Below, in pieces: positions 41,238 to 48,524 of a stretch of DNA of 64,000 bases. The first letter of the stretch is position 1, and each line of letters starts with the position of its first letter. The notes beneath the pieces were generated by a model, which did no database searches, was not told the origin of the DNA, and saw only the letters and a program-made list of their open reading frames with translations. Both the position numbers and the translations under genes were made by a program. The DNA is taken from the NCBI GenBank assembly GCA_965279065.1, contig OZ257134.1, forward strand, positions 3,596,001 to 3,660,000, read 5' to 3'. Source of the stretch: JAKAXS01 sp965279065. Its GTDB lineage: Bacteria; Pseudomonadota; Alphaproteobacteria; Rhizobiales; Hyphomicrobiaceae.

Positions 41238-43958
41238 TCACAGGCCGGTGTAGACAAAGCCTCCCCAGTAGTACGGATGCGAGAAGGGACGCGTATCGGC
41301 CGCGCCCGATGCCGCGGGAATCAGCGGCGCCGATTGCCCGTCTTCCAGACGCACGGCGGCGGCATATTGATTCAGCGTGTCGGCCGTGGCGTCGCGCAGC
41401 CATAGTTGCGCCTGACGCAACGCGGCCGGCGGCGACATGCCCTTCGCCAGGTGCAACTCGTAGAACTTCGCCATGATGAGAGCGGTCGCATCGTCGGAGA
41501 CCGGCCACAACGTTCCGACGACGCCGACCGCACCCAATGCAGAGAAAGCACCGGGAAGTCCGATGAATTCATCTGGATTCAACGTGTCGATTTGGGAGAG
41601 CCCGGTTTCACAGGCCGAAAGCACAACCAGGCGGGGCTGACCAAGACCATCTGCCTCGGCCAGGCGAGCGACGCTCAGTCGCTCCTGACCGCTCATGATC
41701 AGCGCGGAGTTGCCGACATCCCGCCAGGCGAAGGTTCCATGCGAGGCGAAGTGCCAGTAGGTCTTGCCCTTGAGCGCCTCAAGAACCGCAGTGGACGAGG
41801 CGGCTCCGCGTTGCAGCATTGTACGCGCTCCGGCCGCAAAGTGCGAGGCGACAGCAGCACCTTCCTTCTCGGTGCCCGGCAGATCGCCTGTCGGATTGAT
41901 GACCGCCGCTAAGCTAGGCTCGATGGGTTTTTTGATCGCTCGGTGGGCACTGACGAGCGCATCAAGGCTCGAGGCGTAGACGATGTCATGGCTGTCGACC
42001 AATCGGCGCTTGCTGACCGGATCCTGCGCAAGCCCCAACGGCAGGACGCCAAGTCTCCCGGACGGCAGCAAGATGAGACGGGTTGCCGGTTTGACGCCCT
42101 GCGCCGCGAACGTGTGCGCCAGCCGGTTGCCAAACAGGTCCCAAAGCTCAAGACCGATGTGATCGATGGCTGCAAGCCATTGCGGCCAACGCCGCTGCTG
42201 CTCCTCCTCGTCATCGAAATAGTTGGCGAAATAGGCTTCGATCCAGCCATGCGTCGCTTCTTTTGACTTTCCGACCAAGACCTCGGTAATGCGCGCCAGC
42301 GTGACGTCGGGGAAGTCCACCGCGGTCCACGTTTTCGACGTCCCACCGGCGAAAAACAGCATCTTTGTGCCCTTCATGGTGACGACAGGCATGAGTATGA
42401 CGTCGTCGCCATCGGAAATTTCACGCGCCAGATCGACCGCGGATTGCGGCAATGCCTCTCGTGGATTCGCGCTTTCAACGAGCGCGAGAAGCTCCTGCCG
42501 TTTTGCTATGAGTTGGTTCAGGGCGGCCTCCCGGTCTGGACCGGAGCTGGCATCGACCAGCGACTGCTCAGCTCGGATGGCCACGCGCAGTTCGTCGAGG
42601 CGCTGCCTCTGCTGGGGTGACAAATCCAGCGATTGCAACTTGAGCGAAACCGACAGCAAGCGCGCGCGACCTTCGTTGGCCAACTGCACCGCTTGATCAA
42701 TCTCTCCTCGCTCAGCGGCACAGTATGCCGCATCAGCAAACATCGGACCGGCCTCTGCCACGAGCACCGAGACTTCGGAAGTGTTCAGTCCCTGTCCGAA
42801 GAGAAGGAGGAACGCCTGCCGGGCACTTACGTAAATGGGTCCTGCATGTTTGCAATCCCCCGCCAGCATCAGCGTATTGCCGAGCCGTCTGGCGATCTGC
42901 AGATGAAGGAGCGGCGCCGCTTCGCGCGTGAAAACCATCAACGCCGCACGGTAGGCCGCAGCAGCGTCACGCAGATTGGTCGCCTGATCCCCATCCGTAC
43001 GGTCGGCCAGAAAATTGCCCAACTGATACTGGGTCCGCGCCCACTGCTCTGGAGACGCCTCTTGAGTAAAAATTTGCAGCGCGGCCCTCAGATGGGCCAT
43101 GGCGTCGCTGTCGCCGCCCTCGCCGACTGATTTTTGACTGTGGACAGCGGCAGCGAGTGATACCTGCACCTGCGCCCATTGGAAGGGTGCAGCCTCCCGT
43201 GTGAAAACCTGAAGAGCATCGCCAAAATGCGTGATCGACATTTTCCGATTGTCGGCTGTTTCACCCTGGATCCGGACAAGGTAAGCCTCGCCAAGGTTGT
43301 TGTGCGCAGCGGCCCAGAGCTGCGGTTGGGAGTCGCGGGTCAAAACAGTCAGCGCCCCTTCCAGGCGTGAGATCGCCGCCTCGATGTTACCGTCGCGGGC
43401 GCCCTTGCGCCGCGTGAGATACACGGCCGACATGTTCATTTGAACTTGAGCCCACTGTTGCGGATGGCTGTCTCGACTAAAAGTCGTCAGCGCGGTCTCA
43501 AATTGTGAGAGCGCCCTCTCCTCGCTGTCACCTCGGTCGCCGCGAATGCGGTTCCAGTAGGCGACTCCAAGATTGACGTGCAGTACCGCGGCGGCATCAG
43601 AACCAGGTTGAGGCGAGACGAGGGGCAGGACGGCTTCAAAATTCCTGATGGCGGCCTCGATGTTATCGGCACGAACACCGCCCCAGCGGTTGACGTAGGC
43701 TCGGCCGAGGCCGGAGAAAACGTCGACCTTGAAAGCATCCCGCGATGTGCTCAACGGCCAATCGGCAAGCGTCGCTTCAATGGCGAGGGCTTGCTCGCCG
43801 AGGGCAATCGCCTGCTCCGGATCCTGGGTCTGCTGGAACTTCGCGTAGACGTCCGAAAGTTGCACGGAACCCTGAGCGTGCGCCGACGGCGGTGATAGGG
43901 CTGAAGCAAGCGACAGGAACCCGGCAAGGAAACTCAAAAATCGTTTGTGCACGTTCAT
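41238..43958 (-). CDS. secreted TPR-CHAT protein (caspase-like)
   Basis: A 906-residue protein. A signal peptide (FLSFLAGFLSLASALSPPSAHA) is followed by about eight TPR-like repeats (residues 35-430) spaced at roughly 54 residues with the recurring pattern TRDSxPxxWA..LGxAYxxR..GxxxNIExAI. A helical linker leads to a C-terminal CHAT domain (about 600-906). The cysteine-protease dyad is present: H740 in WHFASHGTF and C783 in VVLSACETG. The end GGFVYTG is also typical. CHAT proteins are clan CD peptidases related to caspases and separase; TPRs usually bind a partner that controls activity. Export to the periplasm is predicted. No obvious toxin or gasdermin partner is adjacent. Confidence 0.9.
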   Translation of the reverse strand: MNVHKRFLSFLAGFLSLASALSPPSAHAQGSVQLSDVYAKFQQTQDPEQAIALGEQALAIEATLADWPLSTSRDAFKVDVFSGLGRAYVNRWGGVRADNIEAAIRNFEAVLPLVSPQPGSDAAAVLHVNLGVAYWNRIRGDRGDSEERALSQFETALTTFSRDSHPQQWAQVQMNMSAVYLTRRKGARDGNIEAAISRLEGALTVLTRDSQPQLWAAAHNNLGEAYLVRIQGETADNRKMSITHFGDALQVFTREAAPFQWAQVQVSLAAAVHSQKSVGEGGDSDAMAHLRAALQIFTQEASPEQWARTQYQLGNFLADRTDGDQATNLRDAAAAYRAALMVFTREAAPLLHLQIARRLGNTLMLAGDCKHAGPIYVSARQAFLLLFGQGLNTSEVSVLVAEAGPMFADAAYCAAERGEIDQAVQLANEGRARLLSVSLKLQSLDLSPQQRQRLDELRVAIRAEQSLVDASSGPDREAALNQLIAKRQELLALVESANPREALPQSAVDLAREISDGDDVILMPVVTMKGTKMLFFAGGTSKTWTAVDFPDVTLARITEVLVGKSKEATHGWIEAYFANYFDDEEEQQRRWPQWLAAIDHIGLELWDLFGNRLAHTFAAQGVKPATRLILLPSGRLGVLPLGLAQDPVSKRRLVDSHDIVYASSLDALVSAHRAIKKPIEPSLAAVINPTGDLPGTEKEGAAVASHFAAGARTMLQRGAASSTAVLEALKGKTYWHFASHGTFAWRDVGNSALIMSGQERLSVARLAEADGLGQPRLVVLSACETGLSQIDTLNPDEFIGLPGAFSALGAVGVVGTLWPVSDDATALIMAKFYELHLAKGMSPPAALRQAQLWLRDATADTLNQYAAAVRLEDGQSAPLIPAASGAADTRPFSHPYYWGGFVYTGL

Positions 43959-44160
43959 GATTTGGCACCAAGACTTGAGGGCGGAAAATCCGGAGAAGAC
44001 CAACCGACTGTGCGGTTTTGACGACTCGCTGTGCCGAACAATCAGCCACGTTCGTCGGCTCCGCCTATTCCCGAAGGCACAGGCGTCGCCGGATGGCGTA
44101 CCGCTCGCTGGAAATTTCAGCCCTTAGAACCGAGCAAAAATATTGAACGAAGAAGCCATT

Positions 44161-44198
44161 AAAAAAAACGCTGGCTTGCGAAGACTTCGCAAGCCAGC
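44161..44198 (-). terminator. strong intrinsic terminator
   Basis: On the minus strand a 13-bp perfect stem (GCTGGCTTGCGAA paired with TTCGCAAGCCAGC) is followed by eight T residues. It lies 41 bp after the stop of the 86-residue exported protein gene. Confidence 0.92.
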
Positions 44199-44239
44199 AG
44201 TTCGTTGTCGCTCCAAGCGCAGATGAGTTTGCTGTCGTG

Positions 44240-44500
44240 CTACCGCACCCTGATGTCGTATCCGATCATTCGGCGAACCTCGCTCCTGCGGGCGGGATTG
44301 TCGCGGATTTCTCCGTCGGTGACGTGAACACCGTACTGGCGTGCGACGTGAGCCAAGTAGTTGTCGCGGCAGTAAGGGGTCGAGATCTCCTTGCCGTCGA
44401 CGACCTGATAGTCCCCATCGCATTTGAGGGCTGCGTGCGCCGTAGTCGCCAGTGACAAGGTCATGAGAACGGCCGAACTCAACAAAGCTAGTGATTTCAT
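44240..44500 (-). CDS. small exported hypothetical protein
   Basis: An 86-residue protein with a signal peptide (SLALLSSAVLMTLSLATTAHA), two cysteines (LKCDGDYQ, PYCRDNYLA) and the C-terminal pattern VARQYGVHV...IRDNP...MIGYDIRV. This pattern recurs in small exported proteins of Rhizobiales with no known function. GGAGGTG lies eight bases before the ATG at 44500. The gene has its own strong terminator, and an 18-bp palindrome lies 68 bp upstream. Confidence 0.8.
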   Translation of the reverse strand: MKSLALLSSAVLMTLSLATTAHAALKCDGDYQVVDGKEISTPYCRDNYLAHVARQYGVHVTDGEIRDNPARRSEVRRMIGYDIRVR

Positions 44501-44568
44501 CTTGCACCTCCATTGAACACGTCTTTCCAACTCCCCTTGTGAATTGGGGTCGCAGGGCGCGTCATCCA

Positions 44569-44586
44569 CTAGACCAATCGGTCTAG
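44569..44586. promoter_or_regulatory. palindrome CTAGACC-N4-GGTCTAG (copy 1 of a shared motif)
   Basis: A perfect 7-4-7 inverted repeat lies 68 bp upstream of the ATG of the 86-residue exported protein. The same geometry and nearly the same bases occur at 47120-47137, 50937-50954 and 54127-54144. Probably an operator for a dimeric regulator. Confidence 0.6.
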
Positions 44587-44947
44587 CCGTGTGGAAGTGC
44601 TGGAGGCTGAAAGGACGCCGATCACTGGCAAAGAAGCCATCCTGCTTTTGCCGGAGGCCTAGGGTGCTGAGTGCCGCAGGAGAGCAGACGATCCGCGTTA
44701 GCTTTTTATCTTGGCTCTGTTCCGTGGAGGGGACGACTGATCTTGCCGGCTCGACACACTGCAACGCATTTGCTTCAAGCAGGTACGGACGGCAGGAAAT
44801 TTCCGTCGCTCGTTTGAGAAATTGACGAACCCGTCGCGGTGACAGTCTCGCCGAGACAGCCACGCGGGCAAGTCATGCAAGGGATTGCGCGACTGCATTC
44901 GTGGTACGCGCGCGATGGTATCATTCGCACGCGTGCTCACTGATCGC
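44587..44947. other. intergenic stretch without a convincing gene
   Basis: About 360 bp between the palindrome upstream of the 86-residue protein gene and the 3' end of the next minus-strand gene. Frames here have no start with a ribosome-binding site and no recognisable domain. No terminator was identified for the upstream gene cluster. Confidence 0.5.
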
Positions 44948-45643
44948 CTATCGGTCTGCGACCGACGAAACCAACGAGCTGGTCGGGCGCGTGCCGTGGC
45001 CTTTGTGCGCGGTGCGACGTGTCGGATGCTGAGCGACCTGGCTACCGGAAGCGGGAAGATCCACGCCGTTCAAGGTTCTGACGCATGTCGCTTTCCATTC
45101 CGCCTTGGTCATGTCCAAGACAGGTTCCCAGATGGCCATGCAGGACGCGAGCGTCGGCCCGCCGGCACCGTAGTCTGGCTGCCTGCTGGAGCCTCCGCTC
45201 TCGGTGCTGACGGGATCCAGCGGCGCCAACGCAGCCGCGACGGGAGCCGTCATCGCCGGCGGCGCCGCAGGAGCCGCAGCGTCAAACGGTGGTGCCGGCG
45301 GCACCGTCGACGATGCTGCAGTGGTTGCGGCAGATTGACTCCCGCTTAAGGCCGTCGCGCACGCCTGAGATTTCCCGCACGCGCTTGCGCCGCCCGTAGG
45401 AGAACTCTTGCCCGCTGACACGGTCGCCGCACCGGTCTGAATGGAAGCGGGCCCACCCGCACTGGTGCTGGCAGGCATCGAGACCATTGCTGCTCCAACG
45501 GCAGCTGTATTGCCTGCATGGGAAGCACCGCCATGGGAACCACTGCCCCCATGCGCGAATGCCGCGTTTGCGCTTATTGCGATCGCCGCCGTCATTAAGG
45601 CTGCGACGCATGGACCTCGTACACGATACGTCATGACGCTCAC
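44948..45643 (-). CDS. exported low-complexity hypothetical protein
   Basis: A 231-residue protein with a signal peptide (CVAALMTAAIAISANAAFAH), then a long Ala/Gly/Ser/Thr/Pro-rich section, and a small compact C-terminal part with paired cysteines (TLASCMAIWEPVLDMTKAEW ... KATCVRTLNGV). The C-terminal part is probably the folded domain. No family was named. It is the last of four tandem minus-strand genes starting at 47017, with gaps of 29-72 bp. Confidence 0.6.
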   Translation of the reverse strand: MSVMTYRVRGPCVAALMTAAIAISANAAFAHGGSGSHGGASHAGNTAAVGAAMVSMPASTSAGGPASIQTGAATVSAGKSSPTGGASACGKSQACATALSGSQSAATTAASSTVPPAPPFDAAAPAAPPAMTAPVAAALAPLDPVSTESGGSSRQPDYGAGGPTLASCMAIWEPVLDMTKAEWKATCVRTLNGVDLPASGSQVAQHPTRRTAHKGHGTRPTSSLVSSVADR

Positions 45644-45680
45644 CGTAAGTCATTGTGCCCGGCGTCCCTTCGGCGTCGGG

Positions 45681-46361
45681 CTAGGCTTCTCCAAAATCCC
45701 ATCCGGCGTCGCTGCCGGATGCATCGAGCTGATCCTGCGCCTCATCCAGCGCGGCATCGTCTTCTGCAAGCTGGCGGCGCGCCTCATCCGCGTCCAAACG
45801 CGCGTCCTGGGCCTCATCCTGGGATCGGTCGAGCGCCGAGAGATCGTCCACCCGATTTGTGCCGCGCTCCGCCAGACCCGACGACCGACCACCGAATAGC
45901 TCCCGCAGACCGTCGGTCAGGAGCATGCCTCCGGCCACGCCGCTTGCAGTCGTGAGCGCCGAAGCCAGAAATCCACCGCCGCGGCTGGGTGCAGGTTCTG
46001 CGGCACGGTCGCCGACTTGCCGCGCCGGCTCGTTGCTCGTCGCTGCCACCGTCGGCACCGACCCCGTTGGCATGGCCGGCGGCGCCCGATAGCCGGACAG
46101 AAAACTGGATTCCCTGTCTCCGAGACGATCGGCCGACACGCCCCGCGCGACAGCGTCTTCTAGCTGGTGCAAGCGGTCCGTAAGGCGCTCCAGGGCCTGC
46201 TGCTGCAGAAGCACGGATTGAACAAGACGATAGGGGGCATCGGGCAGGCGATCGATCTGCTGCTGAATAAGACGCTCCGCATCCATGTCCTTAGCCATGG
46301 GTGAGGCGACGGACATGCGATCGAAGGTACGGGTGATGAGCTGCTGTTCTTCAGGTGTCAT
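45681..46361 (-). CDS. DUF2076 family protein
   Basis: A 226-residue protein with the DUF2076 start MTPEEQQLITRTFDRM, RLIQQQIDRLPDAPYRLVQS and VLLQQQALERL. A Pro-rich middle follows, then a Gly-rich hydrophobic segment (LASALTTASGVAGGMLLTDG) and an acidic tail (EDDAALDEAQDQLD). The family is annotated as periplasmic ligand-binding, but experimental support is thin. It lies in the small-exported-protein gene cluster. Confidence 0.85.
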   Translation of the reverse strand: MTPEEQQLITRTFDRMSVASPMAKDMDAERLIQQQIDRLPDAPYRLVQSVLLQQQALERLTDRLHQLEDAVARGVSADRLGDRESSFLSGYRAPPAMPTGSVPTVAATSNEPARQVGDRAAEPAPSRGGGFLASALTTASGVAGGMLLTDGLRELFGGRSSGLAERGTNRVDDLSALDRSQDEAQDARLDADEARRQLAEDDAALDEAQDQLDASGSDAGWDFGEA

Positions 46362-46390
46362 GATCGTTTGGTCCTTGATGCGCGCTGTAA

Positions 46391-46666
46391 TCAGTACGTG
46401 CCGCTAGCCGGTGCTTTCGTCGGCAGGGGCATCGTCTGCGACGTCTTTGCCTGACGTTTGCATTCCGCTCGGAACGCCTCGCGCGGCTTGCCGTGAAGTC
46501 CCTTCGCATCGGCCTGCTTGGAGCATTCGATGGACTGCGGCGTACGTGGCGCCGTCGTCGCGCTGGCACTCGATGCCCCGACGCCCGCAACAATGCAGAC
46601 GAGGCCGAAGGCGACGACTGACCGGGTGAGGCCCGGCAGACGTGAGGACTGTTTCGTGGTTTTCAT
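46391..46666 (-). CDS. PsiF-repeat exported protein
   Basis: A 91-residue protein with an N-terminal export signal (VVAFGLVCIVAGVGASSASA) and one PsiF-type repeat (ECSKQADAKGLHGKPREAF-RAECKR). The repeat was named after a phosphate-starvation-inducible protein of E. coli; the function is unknown. It lies 29 bp upstream of the DUF2076 gene. Confidence 0.82.
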   Translation of the reverse strand: MKTTKQSSRLPGLTRSVVAFGLVCIVAGVGASSASATTAPRTPQSIECSKQADAKGLHGKPREAFRAECKRQAKTSQTMPLPTKAPASGTY

Positions 46667-46738
46667 GACTGCTCATCCTTGTTGAGAAGTTGCTTTGGGG
46701 GTGCCAGCGCATCGCTGGGATGCGCCGGCGTTTCGAGG

Positions 46739-47017
46739 TCAGCCGTCGAGGCACGCTTCATACCGGCGCCACCAGTACGGGCGGCCCGTCTCGTGCACCT
46801 TGTGACGGAGATAGCTGCAGCCACCGCCGTAACCGTAGTCGTCGTCAAAACCGATGAAATAGCCGCCGCGGAAACCGTGGCCATGGTGCCCGAAATGCCC
46901 GTGGCCGCCGAAGCCGTGGCCACCGCCCATGACGTGTGCGCTGGCCACGCTGCTGGCCCCCGCGAGAAGCACGGCTCCAATCACAGCTGACATCGCGTAC
47001 CTCGATAGCCGGATCAT
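46739..47017 (-). CDS. His/Gly-rich small exported protein
   Basis: A 92-residue protein with a signal peptide (MSAVIGAVLLAGASSVASAH), a His/Gly-rich section (GGGHGFGGHGHFGHHGHGF) that could bind metal ions, and a C-terminal part with two cysteines (GGGCSYLRHKV, RYEACLDG). A GAAGGAG ribosome-binding site precedes the ATG at 47017. It is the first gene of a likely four-gene operon, 102 bp downstream of the shared palindrome. Confidence 0.75.
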   Translation of the reverse strand: MIRLSRYAMSAVIGAVLLAGASSVASAHVMGGGHGFGGHGHFGHHGHGFRGGYFIGFDDDYGYGGGCSYLRHKVHETGRPYWWRRYEACLDG

Positions 47018-47119
47018 GTTTCTCTCCTTCGCATCTGTTCCACTCAAAATCCCACGGCAGCGAGTTTGCTGACCCGCAAGCCGTCTCAATTGAAATGGTA
47101 ATCGGCCTGCGCCGCTCCA

Positions 47120-47137
47120 TTAGGCCGATCGGTCTAA
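47120..47137. promoter_or_regulatory. palindrome TTAGGCC-N4-GGTCTAA (copy 2 of the shared motif)
   Basis: A 7-4-7 inverted repeat with one mismatch lies 102 bp upstream of the His/Gly-rich protein gene at the head of the 47.0-44.9 kb cluster. It matches the sites at 44569, 50937 and 54127. Confidence 0.55.
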
Positions 47138-47345
47138 CGCGGCGTCGGACAAAGGGAGGATGCCCGGCCGGGGGAAGGGATGGCCGGGCATCGCGGTCGC
47201 TGGGGACGTAATGGGAGCGACCGGGACACGGCTGTCAGCGGAGGGAAATACTGGGGAGACAGCCGTATGTCGCACGACGGGGGGACACCGTGCGACCGGC
47301 AGACCATGCCGCGGATTGTGCACGGCCGACAGTCAGCCATTCGGC

Positions 47346-47382
47346 CTAGGCGGTTGGGCCAACACGATGGCAAACCGCCTAG
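47346..47382. promoter_or_regulatory. inverted repeat upstream of the stand-alone receiver gene
   Basis: CTAGGCGGTT at 47346-47355 and AACCGCCTAG at 47373-47382 pair exactly over 17 bp. It lies about 70 bp before the receiver gene. TAGGCGGTT also occurs at 50954-50962, next to copy 3 of the shared palindrome. The rest of 47018-47452 holds copy 2 and no convincing gene. Confidence 0.45.
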
Positions 47383-47452
47383 ACCTCCACGTCGATATTG
47401 CGCGATCGCCTGACGATGTAGCCTCTTGGCAATGCACATTCCGGAGGGGCTC

Positions 47453-47854
47453 ATGCTAGACGCCGAGACACGACCGCTGATCTTGATCTTGGAGAACGAT
47501 GGCCGCCTTGCGGTCGCGCTGACCATTCTGATCGAGGACTGGGGCTTCACACCGATCGCCGCGAATTCAGCGTCAGCTGCTGCTCGCGCCCTCGGTCCCC
47601 GAGTGCAAGAAGTGAACGCCATCATCGCGGATTACCACCTGGACGACGGCTTTACCGGCATCAACGGCGCGCGCGCATTGGCGCTGGCCATCGGCCGTTC
47701 AGTACCCACGATCGTGACGACGGGCCATGCCATCCTTGCCGAGCACGCCGACGCATTCCCGGTGCTTTCGAAGCCCTTCGACCCCAGTATCCTACGCCAC
47801 TGGCTCGAAGCTCACGTCACCCGTGCGACCGCAATTCAGCGCGACAGCGCTTGA
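47453..47854 (+). CDS. stand-alone response-regulator receiver protein
   Basis: A 133-residue single-domain receiver. Phosphoacceptor Asp is D60 (NAIIADYHLDDG), the acidic pair is near residues 14-16 (ILENDG), the Thr switch is IVTTGH and the Lys is K107 (LSKPFD). It has no output domain. Start chosen at 47453 because GGAGGGG lies five bases upstream. It converges on the LuxR-type regulator gene with a 19-bp overlap, and may be a phosphate relay or sink partner of the hybrid kinase. Confidence 0.82.
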   Translation: MLDAETRPLILILENDGRLAVALTILIEDWGFTPIAANSASAAARALGPRVQEVNAIIADYHLDDGFTGINGARALALAIGRSVPTIVTTGHAILAEHADAFPVLSKPFDPSILRHWLEAHVTRATAIQRDSA

Positions 47855-48495
47855 GCGCGGGTTGCAAGTTCCGTCCGGTTGCGCGCGCTGAAAACCGTGA
47901 ACAGCGCCGCCAGGTGGATCTTGACCGTTCCCTCCGCGATATGAAGATCGCGCGCGACCTCCTTGTTCGACCGGCCCCGCAGAATGCAGGCCAGGACGTC
48001 ACGCTGTCGCGGTGTCAGGTCGTCGAGACGAGGCGCCTCTGCCGACGCAGTGGCGTTGGCCCGATCGCTATGACTTTCGCGCTGAGCACCAGGCGACGAC
48101 GTCATGAACTTCGGAATGTAGATGTGTCCGGCAACGACCTGCTGCAGCGCCGCCGCTATATCCTCTTCCGACAGGCTCTTGGGGACATAGCCATTGAGAC
48201 CGACCGAAATCGCTTTGAGGACGTAGTCACGCTCTTCCAATCCGGAGACCACCGCCACGCGCACGTCCGGATAGGTTTCCTTGATGACGCGCAGGCTCTC
48301 AGGGCCACCCATTCCGGGCATCGAAAGGTCGAATAGCGCGAGCCCGATGCCTGGCGTCTCGGCCAGCCGGTCAAGCGCCTGATCGAAGTCACTGACCTCG
48401 ATGACCTCCGTCACGCCCAAACGGTCCTTCAGCAACAATGCGAGTCCGGTGCGATAGAGACTGTGGTCGTCGGCTATGAGAACTTTCAATGTCAT
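47836..48495 (-). CDS. LuxR/NarL-family response regulator
   Basis: A 219-residue DNA-binding response regulator. Receiver domain: D9-D10 acidic pair, phosphoacceptor D56 (LALFDLSMPG), S84 and K106 (VPKSLS). The linker is Ser/Ala-rich. The C-terminal LuxR helix-turn-helix spans about 155-215 (LTPRQRDVLACILRGRSNKE, LHIAEGTVKIHLAAL). It starts 29 bp after the hybrid kinase gene and is most likely its cognate regulator. It is the best local candidate to bind the shared palindromes. Confidence 0.92.
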   Translation of the reverse strand: MTLKVLIADDHSLYRTGLALLLKDRLGVTEVIEVSDFDQALDRLAETPGIGLALFDLSMPGMGGPESLRVIKETYPDVRVAVVSGLEERDYVLKAISVGLNGYVPKSLSEEDIAAALQQVVAGHIYIPKFMTSSPGAQRESHSDRANATASAEAPRLDDLTPRQRDVLACILRGRSNKEVARDLHIAEGTVKIHLAALFTVFSARNRTELATRAQALSR

Positions 48496-48524
48496 TCGTG
48501 ATCCATGCTTGGCTCGCCTACGCT

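Noticed and set aside
41238..43958. TPR-CHAT protein as part of a CRISPR (Craspase-like) system
   Set aside because: No cas gene or CRISPR array is in the window, and the protein has an export signal, which is incompatible with the cytoplasmic Craspase complex.
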